DNA of 64,000 nt from Pseudomonadota bacterium (GCA_021845505.1 JAJZVU010000001.1:186001-250000), one strand, 5' to 3'. Positions 1-9,472 are shown, numbered from the stretch's first letter. A program made the numbers and translations. The notes: generated by a model from the sequence alone, not told the origin.

Positions 1-165
1 CAGTACCTGACCCCGACGCTGCTGCTGTTGCTGGGCGTCGGGCTGTACCACGAGTCCTTCGACACCGGCAAGGCGCTGGGCTTCGGCCTCGTGTGGTGCG
101 GCATCGCGCTGTACCTGGGAGACGGACTGCGGCTGCGCTGGGCGCAGCGCAAGCCGAGCGCGTGA
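1..165 (+). CDS. rarD: C-terminal end of an EamA/RarD-type permease (partial)
   Basis: Only the last 54 codons are in the window; the gene begins upstream and stops with TGA at 163-165. The visible piece starts QYLTPTLLLLLGV, then HESFDTGKALGF and a second hydrophobic stretch ending in a basic tail, as in the last two membrane helices of RarD, a ten-helix inner-membrane transporter of the drug/metabolite (EamA) superfamily. The family match rests on this short stretch only. It converges on the small gene at 186-455, with a palindrome in the gap. The substrate is unknown; RarD is usually annotated after chloramphenicol sensitivity. Confidence 0.65.
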   Translation, partial: QYLTPTLLLLLGVGLYHESFDTGKALGFGLVWCGIALYLGDGLRLRWAQRKPSA

Positions 166-177
166 CCGGCCGAGGCC

Positions 178-197
178 GCCGCCTGCTAGCAGGCGGC
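178..197. terminator. Perfect 20-bp palindrome in a convergent gap
   Basis: Two 8-base arms (GCCGCCTG and CAGGCGGC) flank CTAG, so the whole element is self-complementary. It lies between the stop of the RarD-like gene and covers the stop codon of the convergent gene at 186-455. The placement fits a bidirectional terminator hairpin, but no T-run follows on either strand, so this is inference. Confidence 0.4.
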
Positions 198-455
198 CCG
201 GCTCGCCGCCACCGACGCCAGCAGCACCGCCGCGTAGTCCAGCACCGCGCCGTCGCGCAGCGCCCCGGAAGCGACCAGCACCATGTGCACCAGCCACGCC
301 GCGCCAGCCGCCCACAGGGCCTGGCGCCAGCGCGGGCCGCGACAGCGGCCGAGCACCCTGCGCGCCAGCAGCCCGGTTCCCGCGCCCACGAACAAGGGCA
401 TGACGCTGGTGCCCAGCAGCCACTGCAGCGCCATCCACGCGACCATGGTGTGCAA
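186..455 (-). CDS. Small hydrophobic protein of unknown function
   Basis: This encodes 89 residues with two hydrophobic segments (about 5-30 and 45-70) separated by an Arg-rich loop (ARRVLGRCRGPRWRQ), so it is predicted as a two-helix inner-membrane protein. I do not recognise a family. Evidence for it being real: the convergent palindrome at its stop, no overlap with neighbours, and the membrane-protein pattern. Against it: high G+C favours chance open frames and no clear ribosome-binding site is seen. Confidence 0.4.
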   Translation of the reverse strand: MHTMVAWMALQWLLGTSVMPLFVGAGTGLLARRVLGRCRGPRWRQALWAAGAAWLVHMVLVASGALRDGAVLDYAAVLLASVAASRAAC

Positions 456-502
456 CCTCCGGGAGACATTCGGGGGCCGGCGCCGGGGGATCGGCGCCTG
501 CT

Positions 503-516
503 TTGACTTCGATCAG
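503..516 (+). promoter_or_regulatory. FNR/ANR-like box upstream of hemA
   Basis: TTGACTTCGATCAG fits the FNR-family pattern TTGA-N6-TCAA with one mismatch at the last base. Its centre (509.5) is about 41-42 bp upstream of the start predicted from the TAGAAT hexamer at 540-545, which is the usual class II activator position. FNR-type control of hemA is known in other proteobacteria; here it is inferred. Confidence 0.45.
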
Positions 517-539
517 CCGCAAAAACCCGGCTGGCTTCG

Positions 540-545
540 TAGAAT
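540..545 (+). promoter_or_regulatory. Predicted -10 element of hemA (TAGAAT)
   Basis: TAGAAT lies nine bases before the hemA ATG, so transcription would begin about three or four bases before the start codon and the message would be nearly leaderless. No good -35 hexamer is seen at 17 bp, which fits an activator-dependent promoter using the box at 503-516. Confidence 0.5.
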
Positions 546-554
546 CAAGGATCC

Positions 555-1856
555 ATGTTATTAGCTGCTGTCGGAGTCAATCACCAGAGCGCCCCGCTGG
601 ACGTGCGCGAGCGCCTGGCCTTTTCGGCTGAAGGGCTGAAGGAATCGCTGCGCTCGCTGCGCGACGCGCTGCTGGCGCGCAACGCGGGCAGCGCAGGCAA
701 CGCGGTCGAGGCGGCGATCCTGTCGACCTGCAACCGCACCGAAATCTACTGCGCGGCGCCCGCCGATCCGCGCGAGACCCTGGTGCAGTGGCTGGCCGAG
801 GCGCGCGACCTGCGGCGAGGCCAGTTGCTCGACCACAGCTACCGGCTGGTGCACGAAGGCACGGTGCGCCACGCCTTTCGCGTGGCCAGCGGTCTGGATT
901 CGATGGTGCTGGGCGAACCCCAGATCCTCGGCCAGATGAAGGAAGCGGTGCGCACGGCCTCCGACATCGGCACCCTGGGCGGCACGCTGGGCCAGATGTT
1001 CCAGCGCACCTTCGCGGTGGCCAAGGAGGTGCGCAGCACCACCGAGATCGGCGCCCATTCGGTGAGCATGGCCGCGGCCAGCGTCAAGCTGGCCGAGGCG
1101 GTGTTCGAGGACCTGGCGGATTGCCGGGTCCTGCTGATCGGCGCCGGGGAAATGATCGAACTGGTGGCGACCCATTTCGGCTCGCGCCGGCCGCGCCACA
1201 TGGCCATCGCCAACCGCACGCTGGAGCGCGGTGCGCGTCTGGCGCAGCAGGTGGGCGCCGAGGCCATGCGGCTGGCCGACGTGCCGCAGCGCCTGGCCGA
1301 ATTCGACGTGGTCGTCAGCTCCACCGCCAGCACCCTGCCGATCATCGGCCTGGGTGCGGCCGAGCGCATGGTGCGCCAGCGCAGGCACAAGCCGGTGGTC
1401 ATGGTCGACCTGGCCGTGCCGCGGGACATCGAGGCCGAGGTCGCCGAACTGCCCGACGTGTACGTCTACTCGATCGACGACCTGACCGAGCTGGTGCGCA
1501 ACAACGGCGAGAAGCGCCAGGCGGCGGTGCAGCAGGCCGAGGCGATCATCGAGACCCGGGTGCAGGGCTTCCTGCAGTGGATGGGCGACCGCGAGCAGGT
1601 GCCGCTGATCCTGCAACTGCAGGATCAAAGCCGCAGCTGGCAGGAGGCCGAGCTCGAGCGAGCGCGGCGCTCGCTGGCGCGCGGAGAGTCGGCCGACGCG
1701 GTGATGGAGTCGCTGGCGCGCAGCTTGTCGCAGAAGTTCCTGCACAATGCCTTCGCGGCGATGCACCACACCGACCCGCAGCACCGTGAACAGGTCACGC
1801 GAGCGGTGCAACGCCTGTTCCTGCGGCCGCACCGGGGCTGCGGCAGCGATTCCTAG
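555..1856 (+). CDS. hemA: Glutamyl-tRNA reductase
   Basis: This 433-residue cytoplasmic enzyme reduces glutamyl-tRNA(Glu) to glutamate-1-semialdehyde with NADPH, the first committed step of C5 tetrapyrrole synthesis (haem, sirohaem). The N-terminal catalytic domain carries the nucleophile Cys59 in STCNRTEIY and the conserved [15 protein letters not shown] block near residues 113-127. A Rossmann NADPH site follows ([13 protein letters not shown], near 190-205), then the helical dimerisation domain. Length is normal. It starts the hemA-prfA-prmC-grxD-ubiX order usual in Burkholderiales; prfA follows 60 bases later. There is no leader ribosome-binding site, in line with the -10 element nine bases before ATG. 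Confidence 0.97.
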   Translation: MLLAAVGVNHQSAPLDVRERLAFSAEGLKESLRSLRDALLARNAGSAGNAVEAAILSTCNRTEIYCAAPADPRETLVQWLAEARDLRRGQLLDHSYRLVHEGTVRHAFRVASGLDSMVLGEPQILGQMKEAVRTASDIGTLGGTLGQMFQRTFAVAKEVRSTTEIGAHSVSMAAASVKLAEAVFEDLADCRVLLIGAGEMIELVATHFGSRRPRHMAIANRTLERGARLAQQVGAEAMRLADVPQRLAEFDVVVSSTASTLPIIGLGAAERMVRQRRHKPVVMVDLAVPRDIEAEVAELPDVYVYSIDDLTELVRNNGEKRQAAVQQAEAIIETRVQGFLQWMGDREQVPLILQLQDQSRSWQEAELERARRSLARGESADAVMESLARSLSQKFLHNAFAAMHHTDPQHREQVTRAVQRLFLRPHRGCGSDS

Positions 1857-1916
1857 GCCGCGGCGCCGCCGCGGTCGCTTCGTCGGCGCTGCGCTGCCGC
1901 GCCGCGCCGCCCACGC

Positions 1917-2984
1917 ATGAAAGACTCCCTGCGAGACAAGCTCCAGACCGCCGCGCGCAGGCTGGAGGAAATCGACGCCCTGCTGGGTGCCGAGGGCATC
2001 GAGCCGCAGCGCCTGCGCGAACTCGGCAGCGAACGCGCCGAGCTGGCTCCGGTGGCCCAGTTGTACGGCGAGTTGCGCGACGCCGAGCGCCAGCGCGAAC
2101 AGGCACGCGAGCTGCTGGGCGATGCCGAAATGCACGCGCTGGCCGAGGAGGAGCTCGGCAGCGCCGAACTGCGCATCGCCGACCTCGAGCAGCAGCTGCA
2201 ACGCGCGCTGCTGCCGCGCGACCCCGACGACCGCAAGGCGGCCTTTGTCGAGGTGCGCGCCGGCACCGGCGGCGAGGAGTCGGCGCTGTTCGCCTCCGAG
2301 CTGCTGCGCATGTACACCCGCTACGCCGAGCGTCGCGGCTGGCGGGTGGAGGTGCTGCAGCACAGCGCCAGCGACCTCGGCGGGGTGCGCGAGGCGGTGT
2401 TGCGGCTGAGCGGCGAGGGCGTCTACGGGCGCCTGAAATTCGAGTCCGGCGGCCACCGCGTCCAGCGCGTTCCGGCCACCGAGTCGCAGGGGCGCATCCA
2501 CACCAGCGCGGCCACGGTCGCGGTGATGCCCGAGCCCGACGCGCAGGCCGCGGTGGCGATCAACCCGGCCGAGTTGCGCATCGACACCTTCCGCGCGTCG
2601 GGTGCCGGCGGCCAGCACATCAACAAGACCGACTCGGCGGTGCGGGTCACCCACCTGCCCACCGGGCTGGTGGTGGAATGCCAGGACGACCGCTCGCAGC
2701 ACCGCAACAAGGCGCGCGCGCTGGAAGTGCTGGCGGCCCGCCTGGAGCAGCGCCGGCGCCAGCAGGCGCACGAACGCGAGGCGGCGCAGCGCAGGAGCCT
2801 GGTGGGCAGCGGCGATCGTTCCGACCGCATCCGCACCTACAACGTTCCGCAGGGCCGGGTCACCGACCACCGCATCAACCTGACCCTGTACAAGATCGAT
2901 TCGCTGCTCGGCGGCGATCTCGACGAACTGCTCGACGCGCTGCAAGCCGAGCACCAGGCCGAGCAGCTGGCTGCGCTGGCATGA
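1917..2984 (+). CDS. prfA: Peptide chain release factor 1
   Basis: RF1 recognises UAA and UAG in the ribosomal A site and triggers peptide release. The 355-residue protein has an N-terminal coiled region, the RF1-specific codon-recognition tripeptide PAT (186-188), and the catalytic GGQ loop (231-233, in [15 protein letters not shown]), which is methylated on Gln by PrmC, encoded immediately downstream. The last codon overlaps the prmC start by four bases (ATGA), implying translational coupling of substrate and modifying enzyme. Length matches the family (about 360). Confidence 0.97.
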   Translation: MKDSLRDKLQTAARRLEEIDALLGAEGIEPQRLRELGSERAELAPVAQLYGELRDAERQREQARELLGDAEMHALAEEELGSAELRIADLEQQLQRALLPRDPDDRKAAFVEVRAGTGGEESALFASELLRMYTRYAERRGWRVEVLQHSASDLGGVREAVLRLSGEGVYGRLKFESGGHRVQRVPATESQGRIHTSAATVAVMPEPDAQAAVAINPAELRIDTFRASGAGGQHINKTDSAVRVTHLPTGLVVECQDDRSQHRNKARALEVLAARLEQRRRQQAHEREAAQRRSLVGSGDRSDRIRTYNVPQGRVTDHRINLTLYKIDSLLGGDLDELLDALQAEHQAEQLAALA

Positions 2985-3880
2985 CGCACCCGGTGTCCGG
3001 CTGCCACGACATCGTGCCGCCGCCGAGCCTGCAGGATTGGCTGCGCGCCAGCGGCCTGGCGCGCTCCGACGCGCTGGCGCTGCTGCGCGAGTTCGCCGGG
3101 GTGTCGCATGCCGCGCTGCTGGCGCATCCCGAGGCTGCGCTGGCGCCGCGCACCCTGGCCCGGCTGGAGCGCGCGGCGGCCCGGGTCCGCGCCGGCGAGC
3201 CGCTGGCCTATGTCGTCGGCTGGCGCGAATTCTTCGGGCTGCGCCTGCAGGTGGGGCCGCACGTCCTGGTGCCGCGGCCGGAAACGGAATTGCTGGTGGA
3301 GTTCGCCGTGCTCCGCCTGGACCCGCAGCGCAGCGCCGAGGTGCTGGACCTGGGCACCGGCAGCGGTGCCGTCGCGATCGCGCTGGCGCTGCAGCGCCCG
3401 CAGGCGCGGGTGCATGCCAGCGATGTCAGCGCGCAGGCGCTGCGCCAGGCCAGGGCCAACGCCCGCCGCCTGCTGCCGCGCCAGCGGCCCGGCGGCGCGC
3501 TGCACTGGCACCAGGGCGACTGGCTGCGGGCGCTGCCCGCCGCGGCCGGCCCTTTCGACCTGCTGCTGGCCAACCCGCCCTACGTCGCGGCGGCCGATCC
3601 GCACCTGCTGGCCTTGCGCTTCGAGCCGACGCTGGCGCTGGTCGGTCGGCGCGCCGACTCGGACGGCCTGGGGGAAATCCGCGAATTGATCGCCCAGGCG
3701 GCGCCGCGGCTGCGCGCCGGCGGCTGGCTGGCGCTGGAGCACGGCTGGGACCAGGCCGCCGCGGTGCGCGCGCTGCTGCGCCGGGCCGGGCTGTCGGAGG
3801 TGCACAGCCTGCGCGACCTGGCCGGCATCCAGCGCGTGAGCGCGGCACGCCGCCCGCCCCCCGGCGACGCATGCCATTGA
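2981..3880 (+). CDS. prmC: Release-factor glutamine N5-methyltransferase
   Basis: PrmC uses S-adenosylmethionine to methylate the GGQ glutamine of RF1 and RF2. The 299-residue product has the helical N-terminal domain, the SAM-binding DLGTGSG motif (123-129), and the catalytic NPPY motif (198-201). ATG at 2981 was chosen because it overlaps the prfA stop and gives the normal family length; the frame stays open upstream but that part is antiparallel to family length. The C-terminus is Arg/Pro-rich and slightly extended. Confidence 0.95.
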   Translation: MTHPVSGCHDIVPPPSLQDWLRASGLARSDALALLREFAGVSHAALLAHPEAALAPRTLARLERAAARVRAGEPLAYVVGWREFFGLRLQVGPHVLVPRPETELLVEFAVLRLDPQRSAEVLDLGTGSGAVAIALALQRPQARVHASDVSAQALRQARANARRLLPRQRPGGALHWHQGDWLRALPAAAGPFDLLLANPPYVAAADPHLLALRFEPTLALVGRRADSDGLGEIRELIAQAAPRLRAGGWLALEHGWDQAAAVRALLRRAGLSEVHSLRDLAGIQRVSAARRPPPGDACH

Positions 3881-3911
3881 CCCGCCGCAGGCGAGAAAGC
3901 GGGGGCTTTCC

Positions 3912-3917
3912 TACAAT
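3912..3917 (+). promoter_or_regulatory. Predicted -10 element for grxD (TACAAT)
   Basis: TACAAT in the 70-base gap after prmC lies 33 bases before the grxD start. No convincing -35 is seen at the right spacing; a TTGACC at 3877-3882 is too far away (29 bp). Confidence 0.35.
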
Positions 3918-3950
3918 CGGGGTATCGAACGTACCGATTCCGAGGCCCCG

Positions 3951-4268
3951 ATGTCCGACGCCCTGCAACGCATCGACCAGCTCGTCAAGTCCAACGAGGT
4001 GGTGCTGTTCATGAAAGGCACGCCCCAGTTCCCGCAATGCGGCTTTTCGGGCCGCGCGGTGCAGATCCTCAAGGCCTGCGGGGTGGCCGACTACGCCAGT
4101 GTCAACGTGCTGGAGGACGACGAAGTCCGCCAGGCGGTGAAGGAATACGCCGACTGGCCGACCATCCCCCAGCTGTACGTGCGGGGCGAATTCGTCGGCG
4201 GCTCCGACATCATGACCGAGATGTACCAGAGCGGCGAACTCGCCGGTCTGCTCGGCCAGCCGCGCTGA
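3951..4268 (+). CDS. grxD: Monothiol glutaredoxin, Grx4 family
   Basis: This 105-residue protein has the CGFS active site with Cys30, the glutathione-binding WPTIPQLYV segment and the GGSDI motif near the end. Monothiol CGFS glutaredoxins bind a [2Fe-2S] cluster with glutathione and hand it to acceptor proteins, sometimes with BolA. It lies in the standard Burkholderiales neighbourhood between prmC and ubiX and may have its own promoter (TACAAT at 3912). Length is normal for the single-domain class. Confidence 0.96.
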   Translation: MSDALQRIDQLVKSNEVVLFMKGTPQFPQCGFSGRAVQILKACGVADYASVNVLEDDEVRQAVKEYADWPTIPQLYVRGEFVGGSDIMTEMYQSGELAGLLGQPR

Positions 4269-4299
4269 GGCGAGCGGGCGTTCCGCCGGGCCCACTGCG

Positions 4300-4920
4300 G
4301 TGTCGAACCCGCCGCGGCTGATCGTCGGCATCACCGGCGCCACCGGCGCTGCCTACGGCGTGCGGCTGCTCGAGCAACTGCGCCGCCTCGGCGGCGTGCA
4401 GACCCACCTGGTGGTCAGCCCGGCGGGCTGGCTGAGCATCCGCGCCGAGACCGGCCGCGCGCGGCGCGAGCTCGAGGCGCTGGCCGACCAGGTGCACCCG
4501 ATCGGCGACGTCGCCGCGAGCATCGCCAGCGGCTCGTTCGCGACGCTGGGCATGGTGGTGGCCCCGTGCTCGATGAAAACCCTGGCGGCGATCGCCCACG
4601 GGTTGTCCGACAACCTGCTGGCACGCGCTGCCGACGTGTGCCTGAAGGAGCGCCGCAAGCTGGTGCTGCTGGCCCGCGAGACCCCGCTGAACCTGGCCCA
4701 CCTGCGCAACATGACCCTGGTGACCCGGATGGGAGGGGTGGTGATGCCGCCGCTGCCGGCGCTGTACCTGCGCCCGCGCTCGATCGACGAGATGATCGAC
4801 CACACGCTGGGCCGGGTGCTCGAGCAGTTCGGCATCGAGCACGACCTGGCGCCGCCGTGGACCGGGTGGCCCGGCGACGCCAAGCAAGCCGAGCCATCCG
4901 ACGACCACTCGGGCGACTGA
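4300..4920 (+). CDS. ubiX: Flavin prenyltransferase UbiX
   Basis: UbiX joins dimethylallyl phosphate to FMN to make the prenylated flavin cofactor of UbiD-type decarboxylases, including the one in ubiquinone synthesis. The 206-residue product begins [20 protein letters not shown] (flavoprotein fold with the conserved GITGA(T/S)G motif) and contains the [12 protein letters not shown] and [14 protein letters not shown] signatures. A GTG start at 4300 is the only in-frame start that keeps the family N-terminus. It ends nine bases from the convergent ubiquinone hydroxylase gene. No ubiD is in the window. Confidence 0.95.
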   Translation: MSNPPRLIVGITGATGAAYGVRLLEQLRRLGGVQTHLVVSPAGWLSIRAETGRARRELEALADQVHPIGDVAASIASGSFATLGMVVAPCSMKTLAAIAHGLSDNLLARAADVCLKERRKLVLLARETPLNLAHLRNMTLVTRMGGVVMPPLPALYLRPRSIDEMIDHTLGRVLEQFGIEHDLAPPWTGWPGDAKQAEPSDDHSGD

Positions 4921-4929
4921 ACGGCCGCC

Positions 4930-6132
4930 CTACATCCGCCAGCCGAACACCATGCGTCGCTGCAGCGCGTCGCGCAGCGGCCGGGCGCCGGCGAGCAGGG
5001 CCAGCGCGCCGGCGCGCAGCATCGGCATGCCGGGCTGGCTCCAGGTGAAGCCGCGCGCCAGCAGGTCGGTCAGCCCGAGCAGCGCGGCGCGATCGGGCAG
5101 GCGCGCCAGGTCGTGGCGCCGCAGCGCGCCATCCAGCCGCGCCGCCGGGACCCCCAGCAGCGCGCGCGCCAGCACCGCGCTGTCGCGCAGCCCCAGGTTC
5201 AGGCCCTGCCCGGCGACCGGGTGCAGGGTCTGCGCGGCATTGCCCAGTTGCACCACGCGGCCCTCGCGGGCACGCAGCCTGGCGTTGAGCCCCAGCGGAT
5301 AGCTGGCGGCCAGCCGCAGTTCGACCGCGCGGCCGCAGACCGCCGGCAGCAGCGCCTGCAGCGCGCGCAGCTGGGCCGCCGGATCGAGCTGCAGCAGGTC
5401 CCGCGCCTGGCGTTCGGCCACGCACCACACCAGCGCGTAGTCGGCGCCCTGGGGCAGCAGCGCCAGCGGGCCGTGCTCGGTGAAGCGCTCGACCGCCAGG
5501 CCGTCGTGCGCTCGCTCGCAGCGCAAGCGGCCGATCAGCGCGGTCTGCCCGTAGTCGTGGTGCAGGTCGCGCCGAGGCTGGTTGTGGAAGGCACCCCCCT
5601 CGGCCAGCACGGCCAGGTCGCACGGCGGCTGCTCCAGCGGCCTGCCCTGCGCATCGAGCAGCAGCACGCCGCCGTCCTGCGGCCGCACCTGCACCGCGTG
5701 GCCGTAGGCCACCTCGACCCCGGCGGCCGCGGCGGCTGCCTGCAGCGCCCCCAGCAGTTCGCCGTAGCGCACCGTGTAGCCCAGCGCGGGCAACTGCGTC
5801 CGCGCGGCGTCCAGGGTCACCCGCGGCAGGCTGGCCAGCCCCGGCGCGTGTTGCGAAACGTGGATGCGGCGTATCGCGGTCGCGGCCGCGCGCGGCCACG
5901 CGGCCAGCGAATCCAGCAGCTGGCGGCTGCCTTCGGACAGCGCCAGCACCCGCGGGTCGGCCAGCGCGGCCGCGGCGTCGGGCTGGGCGTCGTACACCAG
6001 CAGCCGGGCGTCGCTGCCTAGCTGGCGCAACTGCAGCGCCAGGCTCAGGCCGACCGGGCCGGCGCCGACCACCGCGATGCGCAGCGGCGCGGACGGCTCC
6101 GCCGACTGCCGCCAGGCGCAGCGCTCAGCCAT
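4930..6132 (-). CDS. UbiH/UbiF/Coq6-type FAD monooxygenase
   Basis: This is a 400-residue flavin-dependent aromatic hydroxylase of the ubiquinone-biosynthesis group, which uses NAD(P)H and O2 to hydroxylate the quinone ring. Evidence: N-terminal dinucleotide-binding motif VVGAGPVGLSLALQL (about 21-35) and the C-terminal flavin motif LGNAAQTLHPVAGQGLNLGLRD. Which ring position it oxidises (UbiH, UbiF, UbiI or UbiM) cannot be told from sequence by eye. It overlaps the upstream pepP gene by eight bases, as often seen in this group, so the two are probably co-transcribed with murU-amgK upstream. Confidence 0.88.
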   Translation of the reverse strand: MAERCAWRQSAEPSAPLRIAVVGAGPVGLSLALQLRQLGSDARLLVYDAQPDAAAALADPRVLALSEGSRQLLDSLAAWPRAAATAIRRIHVSQHAPGLASLPRVTLDAARTQLPALGYTVRYGELLGALQAAAAAAGVEVAYGHAVQVRPQDGGVLLLDAQGRPLEQPPCDLAVLAEGGAFHNQPRRDLHHDYGQTALIGRLRCERAHDGLAVERFTEHGPLALLPQGADYALVWCVAERQARDLLQLDPAAQLRALQALLPAVCGRAVELRLAASYPLGLNARLRAREGRVVQLGNAAQTLHPVAGQGLNLGLRDSAVLARALLGVPAARLDGALRRHDLARLPDRAALLGLTDLLARGFTWSQPGMPMLRAGALALLAGARPLRDALQRRMVFGWRM

Positions 6133-7558
6133 GCATCACCTGCTCGATCTCGGCCACGCCTTTGGGCGCCGCGGCGGTCAGCACCTCGCAGTCGCCCAGC
6201 GCGCGCACCACCACGTCGTCCTCGATGCGGATGCCGATGTCGTGGAAGGCCGGCGGCAGGTCGTCGGCGGCGCGCACGTACAGCCCGGGCTCGATGGTCA
6301 GCACCATCGACTCGCGCAGGATGCGCGCGGCCGGTTGCCGGGCGCCGCCGGGCAGCTGCCGCGGCGCCTCGCCCGCTTCCGCATAGTCGCCGCAGTCGTG
6401 CACGTCCATGCCCAGCCAGTGGCTGGTGCGATGCATGTAGAAGCGCCGGTAGGCCCCGGTCTGCAGCACGCCGTCGACGTCCGCGGCGACATCGCGGCGG
6501 ATCAGCCCGCAGTCCAGCAGGCCCTGCGCCAGCACCCGCAGCGCGGCCTCGTGGGGATCGGTGAAACGCGCTCCGGCACGGCTGGCGGCGATCGCCTCGC
6601 GCTGCGCCTGCAGCACGATTTCGTACAACTCGCGCTGCGCGCCGCCGAAACGCCCGCCGACCGGGAAGGTGCGGGTGATGTCGCTGGCGTAGCCGTCGAG
6701 CTCGCAGCCGGCGTCGACCAGGCACAGGCTGCCGGGGCGCAGCACCGCGTTGCCGGCGCGGTAGTGCAGGATGCAGGCATTCGCGCCGGCGGCGACGATG
6801 CTGCCATAGGCCGGCGACTGCGCGCCGGCTCGGCGGAAGGCATGCAGCAGTTCGGCCTCGAGATGGTATTCGCGCAGGTCGGCGGCCGCGCCGGCTCCGG
6901 CCGCGCGCATCACCCGGCGGTGGGCGTCGCAGGAAATCGCCGCCGCGCAGCGCATCACCTGCAGTTCGTAGGCATCCTTGAACAGCCGCATGTCGTCCAG
7001 CGGCATGCACAGGTCGTACTGCACCGACGGCGCGCGGTGGCCCGCGCGCGCCTGCGCGCGCACCGCCTGCAGCCAGCCCTGCACCCGCGACTCCAGCCCT
7101 TCGTGCACGCCGAAGGGCCACCACAACGCGGCGCGGTCGAACAGCAGCGCAGGCAGCGCGGTGTCGATCTGGTCGATCGCGAACGCGGCATCGAAGCCGA
7201 AGGCCTCGCGCGCTGCGTCGGGGCCGAAGCGCAGGCCGTCCCAGATTTCCCGCTCGGCGTCCCGCGGGCGGCAGAACAGGATGCTGCGATGGCTCGCGTC
7301 GGGCTCGACCACCAGCAGCATCAGGCTTTGCGGTTCGGTGAAGCCGCTGAGGTAGTAGAAATAGCTATCGTGCCTGTAGGGGTAATCGGCATCGCGGTTG
7401 CGCATGCGCTCGGGAGCGGTCGGCAACAACGCCACCCCGCCGCCGGACTCGGCGATGCGCCGCGCCAGTTCGGCGCGCCGCAGCGCGCACTGGCGCAGCA
7501 GCCGGGGGTCGGGTGCTTCGGGGGACAGCGCGGGGGACGGCGCGGCGACAGTGGACAT
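6125..7558 (-). CDS. pepP: Xaa-Pro aminopeptidase (aminopeptidase P)
   Basis: PepP removes an N-terminal residue that precedes proline and needs two Mn(II) ions. The N-terminal AMP_N domain (RNRDADYPYRHDSYFYYLSG) is followed by the pita-bread domain with all metal ligands: Asp pair in DAGCELDGYASDITR, His in SHWLGMDVHDCG, Glu in TIEPGLYV and Glu in GIRIEDD. ATG at 7558 (MSTVAAPS) is taken as the start, giving 477 residues; the frame is open for 27 more codons without family similarity. It overlaps the downstream hydroxylase gene by eight bases and follows murU by 43 bases. Confidence 0.95.
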   Translation of the reverse strand: MSTVAAPSPALSPEAPDPRLLRQCALRRAELARRIAESGGGVALLPTAPERMRNRDADYPYRHDSYFYYLSGFTEPQSLMLLVVEPDASHRSILFCRPRDAEREIWDGLRFGPDAAREAFGFDAAFAIDQIDTALPALLFDRAALWWPFGVHEGLESRVQGWLQAVRAQARAGHRAPSVQYDLCMPLDDMRLFKDAYELQVMRCAAAISCDAHRRVMRAAGAGAAADLREYHLEAELLHAFRRAGAQSPAYGSIVAAGANACILHYRAGNAVLRPGSLCLVDAGCELDGYASDITRTFPVGGRFGGAQRELYEIVLQAQREAIAASRAGARFTDPHEAALRVLAQGLLDCGLIRRDVAADVDGVLQTGAYRRFYMHRTSHWLGMDVHDCGDYAEAGEAPRQLPGGARQPAARILRESMVLTIEPGLYVRAADDLPPAFHDIGIRIEDDVVVRALGDCEVLTAAAPKGVAEIEQVMHG

Positions 7559-7601
7559 ACGGCAAGGCCCTGGGGCGGCAGCGATGGACGACCCCCGCAG
7601 C

Positions 7602-8336
7602 TTACCCCCGCGGCGGTGCCTGCCGCTCGGGCTGGCCATCCAGCCTGAGCTGGCGGTCGAGTTCGGCCAGCTGCTCCGGCGTCCCCAGGTTGAACCAGGC
7701 TCCGCGCCAGTGCTCGCCGCTGACCCGGCCGGCGTCGACCTCGGCGTACATCCAGGGAAACAGCTTCCAGGTCTGGCGCGCCGGGCGGTCGGCGAACAGC
7801 CCGGCGTGGAACACCGCGATATTGCCGTAGTTCAGCAGCTGGCCGGCACGCCGCACGCGGCCCTGGGCGTCGAGCGCCATGTCGCCCCGCGGGTGGTGGG
7901 GCGGGTTGTCGACCAGCACGAAGTGGGCGCTGGTCGCGCGCGGGTCGGCGGCGATGCGCGCCTGCGCGGCCGCCAGGCGCGCATAGTCGTAGTCGGTATG
8001 GATGTCGGCGCTGAGCACCGCGAAGGGCGCGCCCTGCGCGCCGCCCAGCAGCGGCAACGCGGTGGCCACCGCGCCACCGGTCTCCCAGGGCTGCTCGGGC
8101 TCGGGCGAGTAGCGGATGCGCACGCCCCAGCGCGCGCCGTCGCCCAGCGCCTCGGCGATGCGCGGGCCCAGCCAGCCCAGGTTGACCACCAGATCGCGCA
8201 CGCCGGCGCGCGCCAGCCGCTCGATCTGCCAGACGATCAGCGGCTTGCCCGCCAGCTCCAGCAGGGGCTTGGGCAGGGTGTCGGTCAGCGGGCGCATGCG
8301 CTGGCCGCGGCCGGCGGCGAGGATGAGTGCGCGCAT
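7602..8336 (-). CDS. murU: MurNAc-1-phosphate uridylyltransferase
   Basis: MurU converts N-acetylmuramate alpha-1-phosphate and UTP to UDP-MurNAc in the anabolic cell-wall recycling route that bypasses MurA. The 244-residue nucleotidyltransferase begins MRALILAAGRGQRMRPLTD with KPLLELAGKPLI, the NTP-binding signature, and has Asp residues for metal binding (SADIHTDYDY). The start at 8336 was chosen because it matches the family N-terminus exactly and sits four bases after the amgK stop. This amgK-murU pair is the defining arrangement of the pathway. Confidence 0.92.
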   Translation of the reverse strand: MRALILAAGRGQRMRPLTDTLPKPLLELAGKPLIVWQIERLARAGVRDLVVNLGWLGPRIAEALGDGARWGVRIRYSPEPEQPWETGGAVATALPLLGGAQGAPFAVLSADIHTDYDYARLAAAQARIAADPRATSAHFVLVDNPPHHPRGDMALDAQGRVRRAGQLLNYGNIAVFHAGLFADRPARQTWKLFPWMYAEVDAGRVSGEHWRGAWFNLGTPEQLAELDRQLRLDGQPERQAPPRG

Positions 8337-8340
8337 GGGG

Positions 8341-9429
8341 TCAGAAGGTGTAGCCGTGGCGCACCTGCACCCCCTGCAGGCGCTCGAGCAGCCGGCGCAA
8401 CGGCGCGAACTCGCGGTAGCGCGCGGCCACCGCGCTGGCGTAGGCCAGCACCTGCGGCAGGTCGCCGAGGTACTGCGCCTTGCCGTCGCGATGGTGCAAC
8501 CGGGCGAAAATCCCCAGCACCTTGAGCTGGCGCTGCAGCCCCATGAACTCGAAATCCCGGTAGAACCGGCCGAAATCGGCATCCACCGGCAGCCGGGCGC
8601 CGCGCGCCGCCTCCCAGTAGCGCACCGCCCAGTCGATCTGCTGCTCCTCCGGCCACGCGATGTAGGCGTCGCGCAGTAGCGACACCAGGTCGTAGGTGAT
8701 CGGGCCCAGCACCGCGTCCTGGAAGTCCAGGATGCCCGGGTTGCCCAGCTCCTGCCCGGGCTGCAGCAGCATCAGGTTGCGGCTGTGGTAGTCGCGGTGC
8801 ACCCACACCACCGGCTGGGCCAGCGCGCATTCCAGCAGGACCTCGAACACCTGCTGCAGGCCCTGGCTCTCGGCCGCGCCGAGCTCGGCGCCCAGGTGCC
8901 GCTGCACGTACCACTGGGGGAACAGCTCCATCTCGGCGAGCAGGCGCTGGCGGTCGTAGGCCGGCAGCGGCGCGCGCAGGCCCTGCAGGCGCACCAGGGC
9001 GTTCAGCGCGTCGCGCATCCAGCTGTCGCAGGCCGCGTGCTCGCCCGCCTGCCGCGCCCGCTGCAGGGCGTCGAGGTAGGTGGTCTGCCCCAGGTCGCCG
9101 AGCAGCAGCAGCCCCTGCCCGGCGTCGGCGGCCAGCACCCGCGGAACCGAAAGCCCGCCCTCGCGCAGCAACGCGGCGATGCGGGCGAAGCGCCCGACGT
9201 CCTCCTTGTCGGGCGGCGCGTCCATGACGATCAGGCTGCCGCCTGGCGCGGCCGCGTCGACCCGGAAGTAGCGCCGGAAGCTGGCATCGGCCGAAGCCGG
9301 CCGCAGGGTGTCGGGGAGCAGCTCGACGCCGGCCGGTCGCTGCGCCAGCCATTGCCGCACCAAGGTGCGGCGCGGGTCGGCGCAGGCGGCGCCGGCGGCG
9401 TCGGATGGCGGGGAGGCGGGTGGGTTCAT
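8341..9429 (-). CDS. amgK: Anomeric MurNAc/GlcNAc kinase
   Basis: AmgK phosphorylates MurNAc (and GlcNAc) at the anomeric position for MurU. The 362-residue protein has the aminoglycoside-phosphotransferase fold: catalytic loop VHRDYHSRNLML and metal-binding LDFQDAVLGPITYDL. Its partner murU follows directly, which supports AmgK over a drug-modifying enzyme. In Pseudomonas this pair raises intrinsic fosfomycin tolerance. It is divergent from lptD with 99 bases between starts. Confidence 0.9.
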   Translation of the reverse strand: MNPPASPPSDAAGAACADPRRTLVRQWLAQRPAGVELLPDTLRPASADASFRRYFRVDAAAPGGSLIVMDAPPDKEDVGRFARIAALLREGGLSVPRVLAADAGQGLLLLGDLGQTTYLDALQRARQAGEHAACDSWMRDALNALVRLQGLRAPLPAYDRQRLLAEMELFPQWYVQRHLGAELGAAESQGLQQVFEVLLECALAQPVVWVHRDYHSRNLMLLQPGQELGNPGILDFQDAVLGPITYDLVSLLRDAYIAWPEEQQIDWAVRYWEAARGARLPVDADFGRFYRDFEFMGLQRQLKVLGIFARLHHRDGKAQYLGDLPQVLAYASAVAARYREFAPLRRLLERLQGVQVRHGYTF

Positions 9430-9472
9430 CGGCTCGGCGGCCGGTGCGCGCTGCGCTCCGGCGGGGGGTTCC

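Noticed and set aside
3877-3917. TTGACC at 3877-3882 as -35 of the grxD promoter
   Set aside because: The spacing to TACAAT (29 bp) is too long for sigma-70 promoters.
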